Shown piece after piece: positions 22,001-31,578 of a stretch of 64,000 nt of DNA. The notes below the pieces were generated by a model that had not been told where the DNA came from, searched no databases, and was given only the letters and a program-made list of their open reading frames with translations. How positions within the stretch are numbered: the stretch's first letter is position 1; each line of letters begins with the position of its first letter. The stretch is from Scilla litardierei (lineage: Eukaryota; Streptophyta; Magnoliopsida; Asparagales; Asparagaceae), in NCBI GenBank assembly GCA_030789695.1, contig CM061142.1, positions 601,657,659 to 601,721,658 on the forward strand, written 5' to 3'. Made by a program: the position numbers and the translations under genes.

Positions 22001-23139
22001 ACGATATTCCTTCGAATATCTGGAGCAAAGAGGACGTCGTGCAATAATAGAGTCCGACCGTTGTCGAGAACTAGCTTGCATGTTCCGACGCCCTTGACTT
22101 CAACACGAGTGTTGTTGCCGACGTATATCCACTTTGTTCCTTGAGGTATCCTTCGATATTCTACGAAGAACCTTCTGTCCTTCGCTACGTGGTCTGTGGC
22201 CCCTGAATCAATCAACCAAAAATAGTTAGATTCAGCAAAAAACATGGAACTAGAAACACATATGTAACTAGCCCTACAAGTTACCTTATCACTTCCATCC
22301 GTACCCGTACGGGCGAAGTGACCGTACTTGTTGCACTTAAAGCACTTGATCTTCTTCAAGTTTTTCTTCTTTGAGTGCACATTCTTTTGCCACTTTTTGT
22401 TCTTAGTCTTCTTTGAGGTTTCCGGTTCTTGCTTTCGTTCGTTCATAAACCTTAACCCTTTATCCTTCCGCTTCTTTCCTCCATGTGAGGAACTAGCGGC
22501 CATGTGCACTTCGGCACTAGGTTTTGCGGCTTGAATCCGCTCTTCCTCGAGTTCGAGGTGTTTGGATACATCGCTTAAAGTTTTAATGCACTCATTATGA
22601 GTGAGGTGCATTTTCATGTTATCCCAGCTATCTGGGAGTGAACGAATGACTGCTTGGATCTGCTGTTCTTCAGACAGTGTAAGACCCGCATCCTTCAATT
22701 CAGCTATGAGATTCGCCATGTGGCGGAGATGCTTTTTCATAGATTGATCTCGCCGCATTTTGTACGAATCAAATTGAATATTTAAGGAGCGGAGTTTGGT
22801 GACCGAAGTTCCACCAAACTTTATTTCTAGCCCAGACCATATGTCTTTGGCTAGGTTGAATTCCCGAAATAGACGCATTATGTCATTGTCCATTGCGGAC
22901 AATAACGTAATACGTGCTATTTTGTTCTTTCGAGTCCAAGTCTCATAAGCTTCTCGGTCCCTCTTGTGTTGGGCCGTATTGCCCAACTCAGGTTCTTCCA
23001 TTACGTTTTGGAGTGTTTCAAGCACATCTTGCTCCTCCAAAACATATTGGATTTTTATTGACCAAAGTTTATAATTGTCGCCGTTGAGCTTCTCACCTTT
23101 GTTAAGCTCGGTGACAATGTTCTTAGAAGCGGTAGACAT
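19069..23139 (-). pseudogene. Copia-1 Gag-Pol polyprotein, one in-frame stop
   Basis: A single frame of 1357 codons from the ATG at 23139 (MSTASKNIVTEL) to a TGA at 19069. Gag is UBN2-like. Its zinc knuckle CFKCNKYGHFARTG (about 22.31-22.35 kb) lacks the final Cys. The protease has WLIDSGATDH. The integrase has HSDICGP, RTDRGGEY and NGVAERRNRT (the DDE residues). The RT has HQMDVKTALLNGELDEEIY and catalytic YVDD near 20035. The RNase H has GYTDADWAGD, STMEAEFVA and YSDSQAS. The only break in frame is a TAG at 19627-19629, between RT and RNase H (SNPG-stop-AHW). CAG to TAG is the simplest origin. Read-through would yield the full protein. The knuckle defect is a second lesion. Confidence 0.93.
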
Positions 23140-24975
23140 ATTGGAATCAAAAAACTGCAAAGAAAATGAAAAACACGATCAAAATTCTATGCATAAAGTT
23201 TCGATTCTTTAAACACTTGATAAGTTCCTTGGATAAGCTGAAATGTTACTCTAGAATCGAGAAGTTCACTACGTTCCCAACTACCATCTAGAAGTAACTT
23301 TCAAAGTATCCCTCTTACTTATCTCATGTAAAAAGAAATCAGAAATGATACCCGTATGGTACCAGCAGCGTAAAAATACTTTTGAAAAACATATCTTTCA
23401 AAATGGAATAGGTGAGAGTTTGCGCAAAGAATTTTAGCGCAACAATTGCCAAGCAACGAGACCTATTCTACACACCCATGGGTTAGATAACCATGGCCGG
23501 ATCGTGGTAGGACTTGGAATTCTAAATTGCGCTATCCCGATTAAGGACGAGACATAACCTATTTGAAAACATCTTTTTCAAAAAATTTGAAATACATTGG
23601 CTAATCTCCGTAGAGTAGAGCACAATGTCATAAGTACATTGGCTAATCTCCGTAGAGTAGAGCACAATGACATGACTAATCTCGCATGAAGTAGAGCACT
23701 ACGGATAATCTTCAATGAGTAGAGCCCAAGAAAAAAAACTTTATAAAATAAGAGCAGACGACTGTCGTTAGCCCCGTATGGGCTAGTCGGCACATTCGTG
23801 TTTGACCAAGGCCTTTTGACACCCCGTATGGGCTAGTCGGCAAGTTCGTGATCGACCAAGACCTTTTGCCAGATTGGTCGACCAAAACACCCAAATTGGT
23901 CGACCAAAAATTGGTCTATATCACTCCCGGCCAGGGCCCCTGCCCTGGCCGAGGCTGGCCAAGGGCCGACCAAGGGCCTCTGCCCTGGCCGGCCAGGGGT
24001 CCTGGCCCCTCGGTCAGGGCCTCTGCCCTGGCCGAGGCCGGCCAGAGCCGGCCAGAGCCGGCCAGAGGCTACTGGCCGCTCGGCCAGGGCCTCTGCCCTG
24101 GCCGAGACTGGCCAGGGCCGGCCCTGGCTCCTGCCAGGGTCGGCCAGGCCGGCCAGGCCAGGCCGGCCCCTGACCTTGGCCGAGGCCAGCCAGGGCCCCC
24201 TGGCCCTGGCCTGGCCACGGCCAGGTCTGGCCTTGGACACGGCCAGGCCTGGCCTTGGCCACGGCCAGGGCCCCCTGGCCATGGCCGAGGCCGGCCACTG
24301 CCGGCCTGGCCATGGCCGGCCACTGCCGGCCTGGCCATGGCCAGTCATGGCCAAGGCCATTTTGGCATTGGCCGGCCATGGCCCATATGGCCATGGCCGG
24401 CCACCCCCTTTGAATGGGGTTGCCGCACACCCCGCCGGAGGGGTGGCCGTGGTGGTTATTGGTCGTAGCCAACCCCCTCCGCATGGGGAGGTTGGGTGCA
24501 TGGCCTTCATAGCCCATTTGGCCATGGTGCACATGCACCAAAATTCATCTTCTCCGATGGAGATAACTACCATCATCTTCCTCGATGAAGCACCTGTTCG
24601 TCGATGAAGCACCCGTTCGTCGAGAAAGTAGTTATTTTCTAATGGCCGTGTGCCAAAAATGAAAAATAACATACTTTAAAGTTCGTAAACTACACGCTCC
24701 ACATGAAGAGAGTTCACATTCCCTATGAATGGAGACTCGGCATCCATGAAGAGTGCGAGCTTGACGACGTGAACGGTCGGTTCTTCCCGTCACGGTGAGT
24801 TCCTGCCATATCCGTAATGACAGAAGACCCTAACGTGAAAAGAACAACCGATGCGTTCTCTCCGTCACGAAGCGTTCCTACCATATCCGTAATGGTAGGA
24901 AACCCATTCGTCAAAAAGACAACGCCTCATTCATCGGTTTGACGGGGAGGCGGTTTGACCGGGGCGAACCCGTAT
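23140..24975 (-). repeat. Copia-1 leader with tandem and GGCC-rich arrays
   Basis: The 1.8-kb leader between PBS and gag is built of repeats. ACATTGGCTAATCTCCGTAG occurs twice (23592 and 23636 regions). A CCCCGTATGGGCTAGTCGGC unit occurs twice about 50 bp apart (23772-23870). Two TTGGTCGACCAA palindromes have cores at 23878 and 23899, 21 bp apart. An array of about 480 bp of TGGCC/GGCCAGG/GGCCGAGG words spans 23930-24410. Open frames across the GC-rich array lack stops only because of composition. Confidence 0.85.
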
Positions 24976-24988
24976 GGCTCTGATACCA
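24976..24988 (-). other. Copia-1 primer-binding site (initiator Met tRNA)
   Basis: TGGTATCAGAGCC on the minus strand, one base from the 5' LTR. This is the standard Met-tRNA complement of plant Copia elements. Confidence 0.95.
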
Positions 24989-24989
24989 A

Positions 24990-25595
24990 TGTGGGAACCT
25001 GTCAAAACAGCGTTAGGATCGATAAATGAAGTTGAGAGTTACGCTTGCGTATGTGGCACGGTAGTCTCGGAACTTCGCCTTCGGATTCGCCACGACGGAT
25101 CGAGTCTTCTCACGAACGGAGTAAGGCTACTAAATCCACAATCTAAATCTCTACTTTTAGATTAAGAACTTGGATAAAGAGAGAGGAAGGATTTCGGCAG
25201 AGCTTCGCTAGAATCAAATACAAGGCAAGAATACCATGCAAAAGTGTAAGTAAATGGCTAAGCCTTGGGTCTTATTTATAGCCCCCAAGGTAGTTATTTT
25301 AGGAGTAATTGTTCCTTTGGAACAATTTAACTAAAGTGTACCATCATACATGGCACATTATAAGCTTAAGTTGTACCATATGCATGGTACAACATAAGCT
25401 TAAGATATTCCCCCTTTATTAGCCATATGTCGCATGCACTTATGCACATATAATGCGACTTTCCCACTAATCTAGAGATCCTCTCCGCAAGGGAACAGAT
25501 TCCCTTTGCACACGACTTCGTGTACGCGACGTTCGAGGTCCGTATTCCCTCGTACATCCCCTACAAGGGTGTACAAACGTCATCCATATCCAACA
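24990..25595 (-). repeat. Copia-1 5' LTR (promoter LTR)
   Basis: Near-identical partner of 17403-18008. The TATA-like CTATAAATAAG at 25271-25281 (minus) would drive the genomic RNA. Confidence 0.95.
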
Positions 25596-25600
25596 TATAG

Positions 25601-26740
25601 CAACTGAAAGAGTTGACCCATCTTCGACTTCCACCAACAAACTTTTAGCAAGAGGCCTTTGCATCCACCTCAACTAGACATCGGGCATACATAATTCGTT
25701 CCAAATTTGTCGTTGCACGATCAAGACAAATCGGGGTCCCAACACCACTGGCCACAATATTCAAATTTTCTAAAGTCCACATAGAAAGCGGCAAATTATG
25801 AATCTGGATCCACACCAGGACGGCAGTGAGGAAATCACGATCATGCTTAATAGATGGACTCCATCACTGCAAAACAACGAGACGGCAATCGAAGAGCCAA
25901 GGTCCGCCATGTAGAATAGCCTCGCAATCTTCAACCTTTTCAAATCAAAAATAAAAGAAGCCATTTTCTTTGCTAAAAACTTGTAGCCCTCCCTTGAGCT
26001 TCCAGAGACGCTCCGTCCAAGCCTTGATCTGCCCGTAGTATAGGATGTCTCCTAAGACATATCCAACAAGGGAATTTTTCCATCGTGCATCACCTGTCGC
26101 CAAAAGGGAGTTATGGACCTGTACTTTGGTTAAACCATCTTCATAGACCATAGGTGGAACCAGTGACATCACAAGAGGATCAGAATATTTACGTCGAGTG
26201 GAGGAAATGTCGACCCAAGATCTCTTGCCTGCCTTCGGATTGATGCGAATTGTAGCCTCTGTTCTAACAGGCATTTTATCAAACACCTGCTCTGCATTGG
26301 CGTTGCTCAGACCATTCTGATAGGAGCCTCCTCCCTTATGAAGTTGAGAAGCCCTATTGATTCGAGCAGCAGACACAGCTATACCATCTCCTCGTCTGAG
26401 CCCACCAAAGGCTGTTTTATCCTTCGAATTCCTGGGATAATTTTGGAAATTGGCCGCCCTCTTCTTCATCTTACTCACAATTTTCTAGCCCTCATCAGTA
26501 TTGGAGGACTCAACAAACACCCCCTTACCCTTGACCAGATCCACAGTAGAATTATTGCCCGCCGTCTGTGCCTTTGAACCTTCCTGAACCATCTCCAAGC
26601 CACTAGAGGCGACTTAACATCCATCCCTCAGCGGTTCAGCATGTACACTTTAGACGGATACCGCCGTCGGCAAGATATCTGCCACCGATGGCAAAGAACC
26701 TCCAAGTGTGACAGATCCGTGATCGCCCAGTGGCCCAGAT
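25601..26740 (-). pseudogene. LINE-B ORF1, N-terminal half
   Basis: Carries KKRAANFQNYPRN and a DUF4283-like start (NSLVGYVLGDILYYGQIKAW), as in plant LINE ORF1 proteins. An ATG at 26592 (MVQEGSKAQ) may be the start. A TAG at 26485-26487 interrupts the frame where related proteins have Trp (EG-stop-KIV), consistent with TGG to TAG. It is continued at 17397 on the other side of Copia-1. Confidence 0.75.
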
Positions 26741-26774
26741 CCTATTTTTTCGGTATAATATATATATATATATA

Positions 26775-27371
26775 TCTATTATACTTTGACAGTGTTTTTT
26801 GAATTCTAAGGCTGACTAGGACAAGCTGACTAGGACAAACAGGTTGATAGAAAGACGGCTTGGATTTAATCTTGAGAAATGAATGGTTGAGAAGAGATTT
26901 TGTGAAAAGTTTTGGAGGGAAAAACATTTTTAGGGAAATGAAAGCTTATGGGGAAAGAAACTTTATGGGGAATGAAAGTTTTTGGGGAAGTGATACTTTA
27001 TGGGGAATGAAAGTTTCTTGGGAATAGCAGAGTACACACAAAACTTGCACTTAATGCTGCAGATCGAATGATATCTCCCTCAACGCGGGGCACATCGTCT
27101 CTTCGACTCATGGGGCAAAGATGCACGTCGAAGGCGCCCGCTAAATTTCTTTACGCTAATTTGTTGTTCCGCGCCTAAGGCGCCCGCACTGATTTTTTTA
27201 CGCTAATTTGTTGTTCCGTGTCGAATGCGCCCACGCCGAATTTGTTGTTTCGCACCGAAGGCGTCCGTGTCGCTAAATATTTTTAAGCTAATTTGATGTT
27301 ACGCACAATTTTGGCTGTGGAAATAATTTTTTGGGGAATAAAGATTTTGTGGGAGAAAATCTTAAATGAAC
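26775..27371 (+). mobile_element. Helitron B: 3'-truncated non-autonomous Helitron
   Basis: Starts with TC in a TA tract (TCTATTATACTTTGACAG) and shares the 5' block GGCTGACTAGGACAAG with Helitrons C and D. It carries three to four degenerate units of TTACGCTAATTTGTTGTTCC followed by GCGCCTAAGGCGCCCGC-like sequence. It stops after AAATCTTAAATGAAC, exactly where Helitron D continues with the terminal hairpin, so the last 30 bp or so are missing. Confidence 0.65.
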
Positions 27372-27405
27372 ATGGATTGAACCGATTTCCACCTGCTTTA
27401 TATAT
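27372..27405 (+). repeat. Second copy of a 35-bp hAT-arm segment
   Basis: GGATTGAACCGATTTCCACC plus a CTGCTTTATATATA tail repeats 12246-12280 with few changes. The two copies flank the LINE-B plus Helitron B block in direct orientation. Confidence 0.7.
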
Positions 27406-27999
27406 ACATATATATATATATATTATACATTTGACAATGATTTTTGAATCCAAGTGCTGACTAGGACAAGCTGACTAGGACAAACAGGTTGATAGAAAGA
27501 GGGTCAGGATTAAAACTTAAGATGAAGCTTTGAGATGAAAATTAACTCTACTTGGAGATATGTGGGTCCCATTTGGCTTTTAATTTGGCCTGTTTTCATT
27601 TCGTAACATGGTTAAGAGCAATAGTCTTCTTTTTGGAGAGAAGAATCTTTTGGGGATAGCAAGAGGCTTTTTTGGGTAGAGCAATCGTTATTGCTGATCC
27701 TTTGTGCTTCAAGAGGAGAAAATAATCCCTCTGATCTCACTGATCTCATCTGGGTACAATCAACATTTGGGTAACCATACCACTGATCTCATCTGGGTAC
27801 AAGTGAGTTCATCGTCCTCAGAGATCTGCGCTAAAGGTCATCGTCATCTCATCTGGGTAACCATACCACTGATCCTTTTTGCTGCTTTTTTTGCTCTTTC
27901 TCCCCCACCCCTCTTTCCATCTGTGATTTCAAAAGATCAAGGGCATCATCCAGTTGTCTCCTTTGGTTTCTAGGGCGAGGAGAGAGGTTTGAATTCGGG

Positions 28000-28229
28000 A
28001 TGCAGATGGAGGCGAGAATCGGCGATAGAGCTCTCAGCTCCGTCCACGGGGGCGGCGGGCTCGCCGCCGTCGATGCTGGGGCCTGTAAGTACTCGATTTC
28101 TTATAGTCACCACTGGAATCATCAATACGAGTAGCACACGTAGTAGGGGCATCAGCATCAGCATCAGGTCGGGACGGTCTCTCGTCTCTTGGCGGGAGGC
28201 GTCGCCGGTGCCGTGAGCAAGATATGCCA
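28000..28229 (+). pseudogene. Captured mitochondrial carrier (SLC25-like) first-exon fragment
   Basis: The ATG at 28000 gives MQMEARIGDRALSSVHGG, the N-terminus style of plant mitochondrial substrate carriers. After a frame break it reads HQHQHQVGTVS, then LLAGGVAGAVSKICQ, the start of the first carrier repeat. A GT follows at 28230 (CCAG|GTACTATT) like a splice donor, so an exon was probably taken with its intron edge. The rest of the carrier is absent. The reading frame is broken between the two parts. A sister copy lies at 62626-62861. Confidence 0.75.
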
Positions 28230-29399
28230 GGTACTATTCCTATGGAACTTCCTCCCTTTATCGCTCTCATTTTCTCATTCTGTTTTCCACTATGAGAAAA
28301 GTATGGTCCTCATTCTCTCATGCACATTCTCCTTAAAAAAGTAATTCAAATCGATTTTTACACACATGCCTTTATATTCTGCTGCCTGGTATGCTTCATT
28401 AATCAATATTACAGTATATGCGTACATGTTTATGATTCTCAATATTGGCATCGATTTTTGTTATGTGTACATGTTTTTGTTTGGATAATATTTAGGTTGC
28501 ACACAAGATTCTAACTGAATGCCCAGTTACAGGCATGCATATGCAATACATATATGCATGTTTGATTATTGGGTAGTCCGTTATTTGATTCCCTTGCTTA
28601 TGCAACTGGCAGAGTTTTCATCATCATTATTAATTTTACTTGCCTAACATTGATTTTTACTGACATGTGTTTCTTTCATATGGTCTCCTCTAAAAATTGT
28701 TTTACTGTTAGAACCACCGTTCTTCAACCAATGAACACAAGAATCTGGTCTCCATATTATAGTTCATTCTTTACAATGTAATTCAACTGATTAGAAATAT
28801 TGGTCTTACTACTAACTCCTGCTCTTGCAATCCTCCATCCTTTTACAGAAATTTATATTACAATAATTCAGAGAAATGGTCACACTTAGTTTTAATGATA
28901 CTGTAAACATGCATTTGGACCTAAAGCTTGATTTGTTACCCCATTAATCTAAGATTCTTCGCTACTAAAGTAGCAGTAGACCCCTGATAATTATACCATT
29001 CCAAACCATTGCAACAGACTCCTTAATTAAAACTATCAACCCAGAACAAAAACATTTTCAAATCGGGGGAAAAAATTTATTTATACTGTCGCTCCTCTTG
29101 GTCGCCTTACGATTCCATTTCAGGTGATTTTGTTTGTTTTCATCTCGGATGATAATGTCGCTCCTCTCTTCTCAGCAATATCAACCATAATCTCACTGCA
29201 TCGCTCTCATGGCCAATGAAGCTGAGCTGTTTCATGCTTTGGCTTAGTGATAATTTGCTCCGCAGAAAGGTTGAGGAAAAACTGACTTCTTCTTGCATTC
29301 ATGTTTACATTATCATGCACTTGAAAAATATTAGGCTGAGCAGCATCTTATCTATATGATTCATTCAATGGCACCTTGATTATCAGTTAAAACTATGGC

Positions 29400-31174
29400 T
29401 ATTAACCATGGTAATCCAAAACTATGGCATCACCTTGGACCACTCTCTGGTAGTTAATAAATGCAAAAATTATTTGGTTCATACGTTTCCTCAATCCTTA
29501 TCTTTGCACCTGCTAATGCAATTATGCTTGGATGGTGATGCCATCGAATCATATATGCAATAAATTGAGGCAGACTAAAATTCACATGATGAAAGAGTAG
29601 TCGGTTGGTAGTTAATTTCTTTGCCGTGAGCAAGACATGCACTGCTCCTCTCGGTCGCCTCATGATTCTATTTCAGTTTGATTCGGTTAAATATTGATTC
29701 GGTTGGGGATTTAGTTCCAGTTTCACACAATAATTCCTAGTTTCAGGGTTGTGAAACTGGAATTCTTAATGTTCATGGCTCAGGGTTGTGAAATTTTATG
29801 AGAAGAATGTCGGTTGTTTTGGATTGGTGATCAATTGTGATAGGTTTATAATTTTTGGATTGAGAATTTGCAGAGCCCGGATGGGTGCACAGTTGCATCT
29901 GGGATGATGATCTCAGTTGGATTTCATGTACGAAGACTGAGTTTGTGTTCATCTTCTTTGTAGGGCATATGTCTCAAGCTGTGAGGATAGGTACACTCGG
30001 GCTGACCCCTTATTGGGTTTTCAGGGGCAGCGGTTGCATATGTCTCAAGCTTGATGACACAACGAATGGATTCGACCCCTCAAATTTCATCTCTGATGGT
30101 CCTCAGGGGCAGCTTGAAACATTTTGATCTTAAGAGTTTGGTTGGGTATCAGAGCAATCCGATATTTTACTGTCCGAATTTAAGTTAAAGACCCATTTTC
30201 CAAATAATTACTACATAGAAAAACAAGAAATATTAGATGGGTCTTTCAACTCCTATGAATTGGTTTATTAACCTTATCTTAGATGTGCACAATGTGAGTA
30301 ACTTACTTGAGGACTTGACAAAATCTTATATCATAAAACTTTAAAAACTTAGTTTTGAATGTTTTTTTTCAAACTTTTGCTCTCATTCACTATTTTGTTG
30401 ACAATAATTTAATGGATCATGCTTATCCACAATAAAATGGAAATGATTTGACTTTGAGCGTCGTTTTGTTGGCTAATCGCTGACTTGATGGGGGGAAAAG
30501 CAATGATATTGGTATTTAGCGAGCTCTTAGCAGTGTTGTTTGGTCATATGTTTCGATTTGTTAAAATGGAGATTTGATGTATAAAGTTTTGGTCCAATTT
30601 TGGTAGATGAAACTTCTCCATGATTTATTGAAATTTCGTCCGGTTTGTAGGTGGATTTACCACTGGAAAAAAATGGTTCTTCTTGAATTTGGATGGTAAT
30701 TAATATGTATTATCTTGACACTGATCACCACTGTTTTTACACGTTTTTTAATTTTGGCACTCCCTCAAATTTTGTATAATTTCTTTTTTTCCTTTTTTGG
30801 TAAAAAAATTGTTGCTTGAACTAATTCATCCTATTTTATGGGTCCGATTCATATGTTTAGCATGCATTTCTACAAACTGAGCTTATTACCAAACAAAATG
30901 TTGTCTCTTTATGATAAAAGGGTGAGAGAGGAGGAAAAATGAAAAAAAACTAAAGGAAAAAAAAGGAAGAAGAAGAAATCGTTGTGGTTGTATAAACATC
31001 CATTTAAACATGGCTTATATTAAATTTTGTGGATAACTAAAGAGCCATCGGAGCTACTTTCTACAATTAATTTTCAATTAATACCATTAAATGTTTTGTG
31101 CAAGCTTATACGCTAGCTATAAACATGCAAAATCTAATTTGGCTTCTGATTATTACTGAGTAAAAAGTGGGAGC
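29400..31174. other. Helitron C interior, unassigned
   Basis: AT-rich filler up to the Copia-2 insertion. No domain was recognised. An open stretch at 29885-30127 has no identifiable homology. Confidence 0.4.
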
Positions 31175-31390
31175 TGTTAGAGAGTAATCAAACTCAAGAA
31201 GGAAATAGTGATAGGAATTCTTAGGGATAGAATGAGTAACCATGGCCATAGGCCATGGTTCTCTATATATTAATCTAGAGGGGGAGATGAAGGTCCTCTA
31301 GGAGACCAAGAGTCCCCATTACCCATAGTAATGGGACTAATGAATGGGTAATGAAGGAGGGGAGGCCAAAAGCCTCCCTCATTCATAACA
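31175..31390 (-). repeat. Copia-2 3' LTR
   Basis: 216 bp, with ends TGTTAGAG and CATTCATAACA on the plus strand. It contains the perfect inverted repeat AACCATGGCCATAGGCCATGGTT, which can form a hairpin (31240-31262). Confidence 0.95.
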
Positions 31391-31578
31391 CTCCCCCTTA
31401 CCCATTCATCACATTTGGTCTCAGTATCTGAGGCAAAGACGGGTGGATACTTCTGGATCCAAAGTAAGTGTGTTTGCCTCGTTAAAACCTTAACTGTGGA
31501 AAACCCAGTGGGAAAAACCCAACAGCTTAAGGAAAAAGAGTGCAACCCACATGTTACTCCCCCTGATCCGTACAAGCT

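Larger units (their letters stand above)
17403..25595 (-). mobile_element. Copia-1: young, nearly intact Copia retrotransposon (Tork/Tnt1-like)
   Basis: 8193 bp with LTRs at 17403-18008 (3') and 24990-25595 (5') and a perfect TSD TATAG (17398-17402, 25596-25600). The PBS TGGTATCAGAGCC reads on the minus strand at 24976-24988 and the polypurine tract AGTGGGAGA at 18009-18017. By eye the two 606-bp LTRs differ at about 6 positions (1%). It inserted into LINE-B ORF1. The pol frame has one in-frame stop. Confidence 0.97.
12310..26756 (-). mobile_element. LINE-B: degenerate L1-clade LINE split by Copia-1 and a MITE
   Basis: The A-tail appears as T7 at 12310-12316. The 3' part of ORF2 starts at 12500, and ORF1 sequence extends to about 26740. 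Subtracting Copia-1 with its TSD and the 16466-17042 MITE with its TSD leaves about 5.66 kb, a normal LINE length. It sits in a (TA)n tract, so its TSD cannot be fixed. It is older than both insertions inside it and carries many stops. Confidence 0.85.

Noticed and set aside
24014..24672. Overlapping long open frames on both strands in the GGCC-rich Copia-1 leader
   Set aside because: Stop codons are rare because of the GGCC composition. The peptides are Gly/Pro/Ala/Arg repeats in every frame.
28569..28781. Open frame conserved in both Helitron copies (also 63197-63409)
   Set aside because: Lies in intron-like DNA. Conservation reflects duplication. No domain recognised.
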